20,501 bases of DNA, taken from Deltaproteobacteria bacterium. Lineage in GTDB: Bacteria > UBA10199 > JACPAL01 > JACOUP01. Positions 1 to 7,154 of the stretch are shown here, in pieces. Location of the stretch: assembly GCA_030649435.1 (NCBI GenBank), contig JAUSKE010000041.1, forward strand, positions 1 through 20,501, read 5' to 3'. Numbering within the stretch: the stretch's first letter is position 1; each line of letters starts with the position of its first letter. The notes under the pieces are model-generated. The model worked only from the letters and a program-made list of their open reading frames with translations, made no database searches and was not told the DNA's origin. Both the position numbers and the translations under genes were made by a program.

Positions 1-260
1 TTCACCGCTTGAGAGACCGATTCGGCAAGTCCCATCAATGCCTTTTCGGAGGTGTCGTTGGTATAGCCATAGGCGGTTTGAAGATTGTGAATCACCCGGA
101 TGCCGATACCCCGGTCGATCCCCTGAAGGATTTTTTCAATCCTTTTTTCTTCGCCGACGAGCTGTGTTGATTCTGTCTCCTCGGCGTAGATTTCGGCAAA
201 TTCACCACCGTTCTTCAAGGCGGTTTTCAAAATTTTGGCGAGGTCAAATTCTTTAATCAC
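1..260 (-). CDS. tldD: TldD metalloprotease subunit, N-terminal part (runs off the window)
   Basis: Only the first 86 or so codons are present; the gene leaves the window at its left edge. The visible N-terminus reads as a TldD/PmbA N-terminal domain: early text VIKEFDLAKILKTALKNGGE, then a DRGIGIRVI segment and TAYGYTND, which is the usual pattern of this family. TldD forms a heterodimer with TldE (PmbA) that degrades unfolded peptides and removes leader peptides from some ribosomal peptide products in the cytoplasm. The zinc-binding HExxxH motif of TldD would lie beyond the window and cannot be checked. The start is a GTG preceded by AAGGAG at a 6-nt spacing, and this site lies inside the end of the preceding radical SAM gene, with which it overlaps by 8 bp. 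Translation of the two is therefore probably coupled. TldD rather than TldE is favoured by the N-terminal motif, but the two subunits are related. Confidence 0.85.
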   Translation of the reverse strand, partial: MIKEFDLAKILKTALKNGGEFAEIYAEETESTQLVGEEKRIEKILQGIDRGIGIRVIHNLQTAYGYTNDTSEKALMGLAESVSQAV

Positions 261-1605
261 GATCAACTCCTTTCAGAACGTCCATAAAGGCGGAGACGGA
301 AAAAACCGCCTTGCCAACTCCAGCTGGACCGTAACCGGCAGGGAGGGGGAGTTTATGTTTATTAAAAATTTCACGGTAGGTCTCAAGCAGGCGAAGAAAA
401 TAGTCGAGCGGTGGTGGTTCTGAATTGGTTTTGGACAACACGGTGCCAGGCTCAACACACCAGACGGTAAATCGGGGACAGATCCCGTGAGACATGAAAT
501 GATCCAGCCCCTCGGCCGTTGATTTTATCGCCTCATTCACCGTTTTAAATCCATAAGGCTTGGCCATTTCAATCCCGGCGACGAAATTAGGGATGACATT
601 TGAGGCCCCAAAGATTTCCGCGGCATCAAAAATCCTTTTAATCCATTCGTCGCGACCGACGTAACTTTCTTTGCCGGGGCAGAGGTGGGAGAAAAGGTTT
701 TTATCCCAGACCTCAAAGTTCGGGTGATAGATTTGATAGCCGGCCTCTTTCAACCGTTTGACCCCTTCCAAAGGAAGCGCCTGAACGACCGCCTTCGCCA
801 CCCAGCGTTTTGGAAATCGTTCTTCAATCGCCTCGGCGTAACGGGCGTAGAAAGTGGCTTCGTCCATCCCCTCGAGTGCTGTGGTAATGCTGCCACCGGT
901 CACCGTGTAGGCGTGTGTCTCTCGGTTGGTATCTTTTTCGTGAATCAGCGAGAGCGCCTCGACAATTTCTTCTGGCGTTTTGATGCCGGTGTAGGAACGT
1001 TCCTTTTTTTGCTGTCGGTAATTCTCATTGATGTCGCAGAACTGGCACTCCTCTTTGGCCCCCCAATACTGGCAGAGGCGAAAGGCGGTGAGGTAGATGA
1101 GATAGCCCCACTCAATCGTCGGGGCGATATCCTGGACCGGTTTGCCGTTTCCAAGAGGCGTGTTGTAATAAGAAGGGCGTTCCGGTGGCGTGACTTTGCA
1201 AAGGGTTCGACCATTTTGCATCAGTTCAAACGGTTCAGCTTCTTTCGGGTTGTAGTTAATACGGTAGGGAGACTCTGGGTTGACCCGTACGGAAACGATC
1301 GTTCGCTTGAGGTTCCAAGGGCCACCGCTCAAAGCGATCTCTTCCGGCACTGCCTTCTTCTCAAGTTCGGAGAGCTCCTTTTGCGGGACACGGTCGAAGG
1401 AAAAAATGAAATAGGATTTGGCCTTCGCTTGGGTGAGCTCTTTCAAAGCCTCGGGTGAAAAAGAAATCCCGGTCCGGAGGAGATCGGTTTTTAGGATCGC
1501 CTCGGGTGGCAGTTCTTTAAATTTTTCAATGAAGGCGTCGATCATCCACCGGGTACAAGAGCAGACCCGACGGGTAAAATCAACCTCAAGGTTGGGGTGC
1601 GCCAC
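253..1605 (-). CDS. Radical SAM protein with atypical CX8CX2C cluster motif
   Basis: A 450-residue protein. The iron-sulfur site is most likely C178, C187 and C190 (text RLCQYWGAKEECQFCDIN), which gives CX8CX2C instead of the usual CX3CX2C. Downstream, TVTGGSITTAL and PNFEVWDKNLF fit the strands of a partial TIM barrel, and VAGIEMAKPYGF plus VWCVEPGT fit its late part. I do not recognise the substrate. The start is uncertain: the GTG at 1605 overlaps the preceding lipoprotein gene by 20 bp, while an ATG at 1545 avoids the overlap. Neither has a clear ribosome binding site, and the residues between them (VCSCTRW) look unlike a conserved N-terminus, so the shorter form is a serious alternative. 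The end overlaps tldD by 8 bp. The three genes probably form one operon, which hints at a role in peptide or cofactor modification, but this is inference. Confidence 0.85.
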   Translation of the reverse strand: MAHPNLEVDFTRRVCSCTRWMIDAFIEKFKELPPEAILKTDLLRTGISFSPEALKELTQAKAKSYFIFSFDRVPQKELSELEKKAVPEEIALSGGPWNLKRTIVSVRVNPESPYRINYNPKEAEPFELMQNGRTLCKVTPPERPSYYNTPLGNGKPVQDIAPTIEWGYLIYLTAFRLCQYWGAKEECQFCDINENYRQQKKERSYTGIKTPEEIVEALSLIHEKDTNRETHAYTVTGGSITTALEGMDEATFYARYAEAIEERFPKRWVAKAVVQALPLEGVKRLKEAGYQIYHPNFEVWDKNLFSHLCPGKESYVGRDEWIKRIFDAAEIFGASNVIPNFVAGIEMAKPYGFKTVNEAIKSTAEGLDHFMSHGICPRFTVWCVEPGTVLSKTNSEPPPLDYFLRLLETYREIFNKHKLPLPAGYGPAGVGKAVFSVSAFMDVLKGVDRD

Positions 1606-3640
1606 CGATGGAGTAGATCAGCAGGTTTCGAGAGGTACCGATGTAGAGCCGTTTGTTGACAGGATCTACCGTTACAGCGTTGGCCATTTTCACCCCCTCG
1701 AGAGAGCTTACGCTGTTGTCCTTGGCGAGGTCAACAATCTGTAAACTGTTGGCGCCGCTATCTCCTCTTGCCACGTACAGTTTATTTTCAAAGGTGGCGA
1801 TAGCTTCCGCACCACTCACCCCGATTGTTGCGACGACCTCATTCAAGTTGGCCAGATCGAGGACCTTGATGCCGTCACTGGTGCCAACGTACGCCTTGTT
1901 ATCGGCAATGGCGATCGGGCCGGCGCTTGAAAAATCAATCCCCATGTTGGTGACCCGATTACCGTCGGCAAGATCAACGATGTTGAGACCGTCATAAACG
2001 GTCGAGATGTAGACCTTATTGTTGGCAAGTGCCAGGTGGCTCGCTCCATGGATACCACTGACATCCACTATGCGGTTAACGAGGCCAGTAAGGCTATCGA
2101 GGCTGAGGATTTTGAGATCCTTCGTTGTGATGTCGTTGTCATCGGCCATCATGCTTGTGGCAAGGTATAACGTGTTCCCTGAGAGGACCATCCCCCTGGA
2201 ATTGCCGATGGCAGGGGGCGGCAAGAAACCTTCCCTCCCGGTTGTCAGGTTCCAGCTATAGAGACCGGCTGGTGCCGCTATATAAGCGATGTTACCAGGC
2301 CCCACTGCAACCGCTTGGCCGTTGCCGAGGGAGCCTGGGACGACCTGAATGTCACCCGTTTCCGGGTCAACAGTCTTCAGATCATGTTGTGCTCTCGGCC
2401 GATCCACAGAGCCGGTAAAAGTTGCCACGTAGGCCTTATTGCCAGAAAGGGTGATAGCGGTCGGGTGGCTGATCCCTCCCACGGAGCCGACCTCCCTCGT
2501 TGAAAGTTGGACCGTTTTAAGGTCAAAAGAATTATCCCAAGTGCCGATATAAGCGGTATCGTTATCAACAGCGAGTGCGGTCGAGGAATTACTTTCTATG
2601 CTGGTTGATGACACGACACTATTTCTTGCCAGTTCGACGACAACCATCGCCCCTTCTTTAAGGATATAGGCCCTGTTGCCATTAAGCGCGATCTTTTTGG
2701 CGCGACTGATCCCGTCGATTTCGGTGGCGCGATTATTTGAAAAATCAAAGATCTTGAGTCCTCTCGTGTTTCCGTTATCAGTCGTGATGTAGGCCTTGTT
2801 GTTTGCGATCACCATGTCGGAGGCCTGTCCTAACCGGAGAAGGCGCCGCACTTCGAGTGTCGCGAGATTGACAACTTTGAGACCGCCTCCCGCGCTGCCG
2901 CCGCCGGGCCCCTCACTGGTGATAACGTAGAGTTTGCTGTTATCAGTGCTGAGGGCAATCTTGGCGGGGGTGCTGATACTGGAAGCACCGATTGCGGTGA
3001 CACGGCCGGCGGTGAGATCGCAGACCTTCACATCCTCTCTACCGGTATTTGTCATCACATACACCTTGCCAGGACCCAACGCCAAACCCTTGGCTAGGCC
3101 GATCGAGGCGCAGCCTGACACCACCGTTACCTCTTTTGTCTCGAAATTAACGTATTTAAGTCCATTTCTAGGTGTGTCGGTCGTGACGTACGCACCGCCT
3201 GGAGCAAGTTGGAGACCTGTTAATTTGTCGGTCGTGACCACTGTCGTTACCTGACGGGTCGCCAGATCGACACTCATCAGACCATCAAAGGTTGTCAGGT
3301 ACGCCTTGTTGTTTGTTGAATCGATCTTGATATCGGTGACTCTACGGATATCCTCCGAAAGCGTTTTGAAAAGGGTTGGTACCGCTACTGGAGTTTCTTC
3401 CTGAGGGGGGGGAGTTGTTCCTTCCTCTCCTGAGACGAAAGGGGTGCAGACACCGTTTAAACAGGTTTCATTCGGTTTGCATTCTGTGGGACAGCTGCTG
3501 ACGTTTCCTGTTGCGGCGGTCTTGGTGCTATCCTCCACTGGTGGTGATTCCGCCTCCTTTTTGCTACCGTCGCAGGCAACGATCAAAAGAGGGACGATTA
3601 GGAGAACAGTCAGGAGACCTGCTATTTTTGAATTTTTCAT
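1586..3640 (-). CDS. Lipoprotein with 14 beta-propeller (LVIVD/YVTN-like) repeats
   Basis: A 684-residue predicted lipoprotein. Residues 1-22 form a signal peptide (MKNSK, then a long hydrophobic run) ending in the lipobox LIVAC, so C23 would be acylated. A flexible acidic linker follows, then a small cysteine cluster C50, C54, C60, C65 (CPTEC, NETC, NGVC), likely two disulfides. From about residue 90 to the end, a motif of the form NKAY(I/V)(T/G)T recurs 14 times, each copy usually followed by a GLKIVDL-type strand, with units of about 40-45 residues. This pattern fits LVIVD or YVTN-type propeller blades, and 14 copies would make two seven-bladed propellers. The likely role is binding at the cell envelope; no catalytic residues are apparent. 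There is no ribosome binding site before the ATG. An exact sigma-54 promoter places the transcript start only about 5 nt upstream, so the mRNA would be almost leaderless. Confidence 0.88.
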   Translation of the reverse strand: MKNSKIAGLLTVLLIVPLLIVACDGSKKEAESPPVEDSTKTAATGNVSSCPTECKPNETCLNGVCTPFVSGEEGTTPPPQEETPVAVPTLFKTLSEDIRRVTDIKIDSTNNKAYLTTFDGLMSVDLATRQVTTVVTTDKLTGLQLAPGGAYVTTDTPRNGLKYVNFETKEVTVVSGCASIGLAKGLALGPGKVYVMTNTGREDVKVCDLTAGRVTAIGASSISTPAKIALSTDNSKLYVITSEGPGGGSAGGGLKVVNLATLEVRRLLRLGQASDMVIANNKAYITTDNGNTRGLKIFDFSNNRATEIDGISRAKKIALNGNRAYILKEGAMVVVELARNSVVSSTSIESNSSTALAVDNDTAYIGTWDNSFDLKTVQLSTREVGSVGGISHPTAITLSGNKAYVATFTGSVDRPRAQHDLKTVDPETGDIQVVPGSLGNGQAVAVGPGNIAYIAAPAGLYSWNLTTGREGFLPPPAIGNSRGMVLSGNTLYLATSMMADDNDITTKDLKILSLDSLTGLVNRIVDVSGIHGASHLALANNKVYISTVYDGLNIVDLADGNRVTNMGIDFSSAGPIAIADNKAYVGTSDGIKVLDLANLNEVVATIGVSGAEAIATFENKLYVARGDSGANSLQIVDLAKDNSVSSLEGVKMANAVTVDPVNKRLYIGTSRNLLIYSIGGAPQP

Positions 3641-3655
3641 AGTGGTCTACTATAC

Positions 3656-3671
3656 AGCAAGTCCCGTGCCA
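3656..3671 (-). promoter_or_regulatory. Sigma-54 (-24/-12) promoter of the lipoprotein-radical SAM-tldD operon
   Basis: On the minus strand the sequence reads TGGCACG-GGAC-TTGCT, matching the full sigma-54 consensus TGGCACGNNNNTTGCW at every fixed position. It faces the lipoprotein gene. The predicted transcription start is near 3645, 5 nt before the ATG. Such promoters need an AAA+ enhancer-binding activator, and a candidate binding site lies at 3746-3775. Confidence 0.75.
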
Positions 3672-3745
3672 GAAATGGGCGAAAACGGACTTCTAAAACA
3701 GTAGTTATTTTAACGAGTTGGCAGGGTGACCCCCCGGCAACGCGG

Positions 3746-3775
3746 TATCAAAATGATAAAATTATCATTTTGATA
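3746..3775. promoter_or_regulatory. Perfect 14-bp-arm palindrome, candidate activator (UAS) site
   Basis: Arms TATCAAAATGATAA and TTATCATTTTGATA are exact inverse copies separated by AA. Each arm also contains a smaller inverted pair, ATCA-3 nt-TGAT. The centre is about 115 bp upstream of the start predicted from the sigma-54 element, the usual distance for an enhancer-binding-protein site. No T-tract follows on either strand, so a terminator is unlikely. Confidence 0.55.
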
Positions 3776-3794
3776 ACAGGATTTTGACACTGCC

Positions 3795-3831
3795 TAAAAA
3801 GAAAACATGCGGGACCCTTTCGAGTCCCGCA
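3795..3831 (-). terminator. Rho-independent terminator after the 3858-5150 lipoprotein gene
   Basis: Read on the minus strand, stem GCGGGAC (extended by a T-A pair) and GTCCCGC enclose an 8-nt loop, followed by ATGTTTTCTTTTTAGG. It starts 27 bp after the stop codon of the lipoprotein gene and separates that gene from the next promoter. Confidence 0.85.
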
Positions 3832-3857
3832 CGGTTTAATGATTGAATCGGTATCCT

Positions 3858-5150
3858 TTACTGATAGCTGGGGATCGTGAAATTTTCTCCCGAGCTGCTG
3901 ACGAGGTCGGTGTCATTCCCCTCAAAGAACTTTCTATCAGTAAAGTTCTTCTCCGATGAAGAGTTCAGCGAGAAGGGGAAGCTATTATTCCCCCAGGCAA
4001 AGTCTGCTTCCAGAGTCGTGCAATTTGCTGCATCGGCATAGAGAGGGGGGGTTGAATTGCCCACCGGCTGCTGGATACAAAATGTTCCCGGGATTGCCGA
4101 CAGAGCGGTCACGGTGGAATCGATCTTGAAGAGGGAATGACCCCCCTGCCTGTAATCACCGCGGCCGATCGCCTTGGTCACCGTCCTTGTGGTCACATTG
4201 GGGCTGCCGTCGTACTTGATGGCCGCAAAGTCACCCACGGCACTTGTTACCTTGTCATCGTTGTCTAAGGTGACGCGACCGGTAATCCGGCTTCGGCTCT
4301 TGAAGATCATGTCATCACCGGTTTCAAAATCACCGTCAACGCCGTTATAGCTTGAGGCATGGGCAAACTGGAGGTCGAGATAATTGGCATTTACTCCGTT
4401 TTCAGAAACCTCCGCATAGGTGGCGTAGGTGACGGCAGCGATGCGGACAGAGTTCCCACGGTTTGGGACGTCTTCGCTATTGGCATTGGTGTCGTCAGAC
4501 ATCACGGCCACACGGATCACGTTATGGGAATCTTTCCCATAGATGATAGTTTGGCGGTCGTTCGCTGTTTTAAGGAGACACCTAAAAGCCCGGTCGCCAT
4601 CGGTGCCGTTATCGACATTTCCGTAGAAGGCGATTGGGATCGAATTCCCGGCGGAAATCGGTGCCGCCCCTTTGCATTTAAATTCGCTATCCCGATAGGA
4701 GATATCACTGAGCGTTTGTTTAAACTGTTTCAAAAGGACACGCATTTTGGTCACTACCGCCGGATAAACTTCTGGATCTCCAAAGATGTCGGTGAGGACA
4801 TAGACATTCGCTGATTCCAGATAGGTCGACCAGTCATCGCTACTTTGTAGGGTTAAGGCTTGCTCTTCTGACTGCAGAGCTGAGAGTTGACTTGATGTTG
4901 AGGCGCTGGTTCCAGACCCGTTGACATTAGGGACCAGTGCTGAGGCCACTGCCTGAAGTTTGGATGGCCAAGAGACCGAGACGGTCGTATCGGTTGTTGT
5001 CCCGTTTCCTGTCGCACCAGTACTGCCGGTCCCACTGGACCCACCGGTGCCATTTTCTGCGGTGGTAGAATCGGTTCCGCTATCACTACCGCCGCAATAG
5101 CTCAAGCTAAGGGCCAGGACCAGAAGGGCGATGATCTTTCTTGTCTTCAT
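3858..5150 (-). CDS. Predicted lipoprotein of unknown function
   Basis: A 430-residue protein from this start. It has a typical lipoprotein signal (MKTRKIIALLVLALSLSYC), with the lipobox cysteine at C19 followed by GGSDSG. Residues 20-75 are a low-complexity Gly/Ser/Thr linker that would tether the folded part to a membrane. The remaining 350 or so residues show no family I recognise; they contain scattered cysteines (for example near FKCKGAAP, AFRCLLK and TFCIQQP) and aspartate-rich turns, in keeping with a secreted beta-rich domain. The start at 5150 is set by the ribosome binding site AAAGGAGG six bases upstream and by the signal peptide. The same frame stays open to an ATG at 5306, which also has a strong ribosome binding site, so a longer product is possible (see the separate entry). 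It is followed by its own terminator and seems monocistronic. Confidence 0.82.
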   Translation of the reverse strand: MKTRKIIALLVLALSLSYCGGSDSGTDSTTAENGTGGSSGTGSTGATGNGTTTDTTVSVSWPSKLQAVASALVPNVNGSGTSASTSSQLSALQSEEQALTLQSSDDWSTYLESANVYVLTDIFGDPEVYPAVVTKMRVLLKQFKQTLSDISYRDSEFKCKGAAPISAGNSIPIAFYGNVDNGTDGDRAFRCLLKTANDRQTIIYGKDSHNVIRVAVMSDDTNANSEDVPNRGNSVRIAAVTYATYAEVSENGVNANYLDLQFAHASSYNGVDGDFETGDDMIFKSRSRITGRVTLDNDDKVTSAVGDFAAIKYDGSPNVTTRTVTKAIGRGDYRQGGHSLFKIDSTVTALSAIPGTFCIQQPVGNSTPPLYADAANCTTLEADFAWGNNSFPFSLNSSSEKNFTDRKFFEGNDTDLVSSSGENFTIPSYQ

Positions 5151-5306
5151 AAAAAACCTCCTTTGGTTGTTCGGTCGATTGTTATAAAGGTTGATGAACT
5201 CCAAAAAGGTGTTCGGTTTGTGGGAGAGGGACTCGTAGAGACTATGGGCCCCAGGGAAATTCGCCTCGATTTCCTTCCAGTGTTTTTCTGTGATGAAGCC
5301 GGTCAT
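5151..5306 (-). other. In-frame 5' extension with its own start and strong ribosome binding site
   Basis: From an ATG at 5306 a 52-codon stretch runs without a stop into the lipoprotein start at 5150. It encodes MTGFITEKHWKEIEANFPGA and continues as a soluble, mildly helical segment ending in NNQRRFF. GAAAGGAG lies 6 nt before the 5306 ATG (5313-5320) and AAAGGAGG lies 6 nt before the 5150 ATG (5157-5164). The extension would bury the lipoprotein signal sequence inside a 482-residue protein, so it is either a separate small protein whose stop was lost, an alternative cytosolic form, or a translated leader that controls the inner start. Confidence 0.5.
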
Positions 5307-5330
5307 TTTTTTCTCCTTTCCTATACCCCA

Positions 5331-5336
5331 ATCATA
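5331..5336 (-). promoter_or_regulatory. Possible -10 element for the lipoprotein gene
   Basis: The minus strand reads TATGAT here (5 of 6 with TATAAT), about 25 nt before the 5306 ATG and its ribosome binding site. No good -35 hexamer lies at 16-18 bp, so this is weak. If used, the transcript would include both start codons. Confidence 0.3.
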
Positions 5337-5378
5337 GCAACCAACCCTTGACCCCAACAATCACAAAAAACAGTTTTC

Positions 5379-5394
5379 GTGTTCTTGAGAACAC
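5379..5394. promoter_or_regulatory. Palindromic operator-like site GTGTTCT-TG-AGAACAC
   Basis: Seven-base arms are exact inverse copies around TG, in the AT-rich gap between two divergent genes. A related half-site recurs in inverse orientation at 5473-5483: TTTCGTGTTCT at 5375-5385 is the exact reverse complement of AGAACACGAAA at 5473-5483. This looks like binding sites for a dimeric regulator of one or both genes. The regulator is unknown. Confidence 0.5.
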
Positions 5395-5472
5395 ATGTAT
5401 TCTTATAAGTATATGAATTAAATGTATTATTTTTTAATAAGAGTTCTGACTAGATAGTTATTGGCTAATTAC

Positions 5473-5483
5473 AGAACACGAAA
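5473..5483. promoter_or_regulatory. Second copy of the AGAACAC(GAAA) half-site
   Basis: The 11 bases AGAACACGAAA are the exact inverse of 5375-5385. The copy lies about 25-35 bp upstream of the putative -35 of the NHL-repeat gene. Confidence 0.4.
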
Positions 5484-5506
5484 TAGGCCTGGAATGGGAG
5501 ATAGAT

Positions 5507-5535
5507 TTGACTTCGGGATTCAGTAATGCTACCAT
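5507..5535 (+). promoter_or_regulatory. Candidate sigma-70 type promoter of the NHL-repeat gene
   Basis: TTGACT (5507-5512), a 17-bp spacer and TACCAT (5530-5535) match the -35 and -10 hexamers at 5 and 4 of 6 positions. The predicted start near 5542 leaves a leader of about 44 nt with GAGGAG before the ATG at 5586. Confidence 0.45.
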
Positions 5536-5585
5536 GCTAAAAGTGGTGTTGGTGCCATAAATTGTAGAGTAATGAGGAGATCTTA

Positions 5586-7034
5586 ATGAAAAAACGTTTA
5601 TTGATCTCTCTTGCATTCCTGAGTTTTATTCCAATTTACAACTTGGGAGCCGAGTGCACTGTCACATCAATTGCCGGGAATGGTATTGTGAGCTCTTCCG
5701 GTGATGGACGTCCAGCTGTGGCGGCTTCATTAAATAATCCGGCGGGGTTAGCTGTGGATTCAGCCGGCAATATTTATGTCGCTGAATTCTCCGGTCATAG
5801 AATCCGTAGAATTGTGTCATCGGGGGTAATTAATACGTTTGCTGGTACCGGAGATCCTTTCTTTGCCGATTTGAGAGATGGGGATCATGCGGATCACGCC
5901 CATCTCATTTATCCCAAATATATCGCGCTTGATCCCACAGGTAATCTTTTCATACAAGAGGGTCTTTACGAATCTGGCTGGATTCGTAAAGTAGCGGCAA
6001 GCAGTAGCATCATTACGACCGTGGCAGGAGGGGTGACCAATTGTGATGGGGATGTAGAGCGTGGCCTCAATGGCATTGAAGCTGTTTCAGCTTGTTTACT
6101 TCCACAGAATATTGTCATCAATTCGGAGGGAAATTTATATTTTATTGATTCCTTAAATAGCTTAGGCGGTAGCGAAGGTGACCACGCTGTTATCAGAAAA
6201 ATAATGACCGATGGAACCGTTGAAACTATTGCGGGCACAGGAAGGCGGGGGTGGTCAGGGGATGGAGGTTCTGCCCTCTCCGCACAAATTTATGCAACGG
6301 ATTTGGCATTTGATAACAATGGGAACCTTTATTTTGCCTCCGGAAACTATGTAAGGAAAATTGCGCCGGATGGAATTATCTCAACAGTAGCGGGTAATAT
6401 TCGTGGATGTGATTCACCCTATGCCACATTGCAAGACAATGTGCCCGCAACAAGCGCCTCCATCTGTGCTCATACTATTGCCGTCGATTCGCAGGGTAAT
6501 CTTTACATTGGGGGTGTAAACAGAGTGTGGAAGGTTTCTTCGAGCAATAACATGATTAAAAGAATTGCCGGAAACGGAACAGCCGGGTTTTCCAATGGTC
6601 CAGCAAGAGAAGCGCAGTTCAATGGCATTGCTGATATCGCTTCTCATTCGGATGGCAGTATCTACATTTCAGATGGTGGCAATAACCGTATTCGGAAAAT
6701 CAAATGCAAACCTGATCTTGTGATTGAAAGTGTCTCAATCCTCGGCAGAGGAAGTCGTTTGATAAATATACGGGTTACCATTGCAAACCACGGCGAAAGT
6801 GAAGCCCGAGGGCCTTTCTCGATTGGTGTCCGGCCTGACGGGTATACGAAACCGGGTTATAATTCAGTCCAGCAAGTCTTAAGGAGTGGACAATCATTAG
6901 AGGGTGGGGGGATAGTTGAAAAAACGCTGAGCCTACCTGCAGCTGAATCGATGGAGTTCACAATTGATTCTGGCCATAGAGTTGAGGAGAGTAATGAGGA
7001 AAATAACATTTTCCCCTTTGTCTCTTCGAATTAG
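5586..7034 (+). CDS. Secreted NHL-repeat protein with C-terminal CARDB-like domain
   Basis: A 482-residue protein with signal peptide MKKRLLISLAFLSFIPIYNL, likely cleaved after GAE near residue 23. Residues 25-375 hold about six NHL-type units, seen in repeated text such as LAVDSAGNIYVAE, HRIRRI, FDNNGNLYFAS and ISDGGNNRIRKI, alternating with AGxG turns. These would fold as a six-bladed propeller. Residues 376-482 (LVIESVSILGRG, ANHGESEARGPF, EESNEENNIF) resemble a CARDB or Ig-like adhesion module. NHL propellers bind proteins, sugars or RNA; outside the cell a structural or binding role is most likely, and no catalytic site is evident. The start follows GAGGAG at a 7-nt spacing. The gene is divergent from the lipoprotein gene at 3858-5150 and ends 32 bp before a tRNA gene on the other strand, with no clear terminator. 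Confidence 0.85.
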   Translation: MKKRLLISLAFLSFIPIYNLGAECTVTSIAGNGIVSSSGDGRPAVAASLNNPAGLAVDSAGNIYVAEFSGHRIRRIVSSGVINTFAGTGDPFFADLRDGDHADHAHLIYPKYIALDPTGNLFIQEGLYESGWIRKVAASSSIITTVAGGVTNCDGDVERGLNGIEAVSACLLPQNIVINSEGNLYFIDSLNSLGGSEGDHAVIRKIMTDGTVETIAGTGRRGWSGDGGSALSAQIYATDLAFDNNGNLYFASGNYVRKIAPDGIISTVAGNIRGCDSPYATLQDNVPATSASICAHTIAVDSQGNLYIGGVNRVWKVSSSNNMIKRIAGNGTAGFSNGPAREAQFNGIADIASHSDGSIYISDGGNNRIRKIKCKPDLVIESVSILGRGSRLINIRVTIANHGESEARGPFSIGVRPDGYTKPGYNSVQQVLRSGQSLEGGGIVEKTLSLPAAESMEFTIDSGHRVEESNEENNIFPFVSSN

Positions 7035-7066
7035 ACTCTTTAATATTGCGGAAACAGAATAGGCTG

Positions 7067-7152
7067 TGCCCAGGGCCGGAGTCGAACCGGCACGGACCTT
7101 TCGGTCCTCAGGATTTTAAGTCCTGTGCGTCTACCAATTTCGCCACCCGGGC
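7067..7152 (-). tRNA. tRNA-Leu (anticodon UAA)
   Basis: An 86-nt cloverleaf with a long variable arm typical of leucine tRNA. The acceptor GCCCGGG pairs with CCTGGGC with one G-U pair. The anticodon stem-loop is CAGGA-CTTAAAA-TCCTG with UAA in the loop, the variable arm is GGACC-GAAA-GGTCC, and the T arm is GCCGG-TTCGACT-CCGGC. The discriminator is A and CCA is not encoded. Confidence 0.97.
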
Positions 7153-7154
7153 TG

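Noticed and set aside
685..1458. 257-codon plus-strand open frame
   Set aside because: It lies antisense within the radical SAM gene, has no recognisable family, and is rich in Arg and Phe as expected of a shadow frame.
1418..1744. 108-codon plus-strand open frame across the lipoprotein-radical SAM junction
   Set aside because: It is antisense to two well-supported genes and lacks family features and a ribosome binding site.
3746..3775. Palindrome as a transcription terminator
   Set aside because: The stem is AT-rich and no T-tract follows on either strand, while a GC-rich terminator with a T-tract already lies at 3795-3831.
4359..4814. 151-codon plus-strand open frame
   Set aside because: It is fully antisense to the lipoprotein gene at 3858-5150, and its residue pattern follows the reverse complement of that gene.
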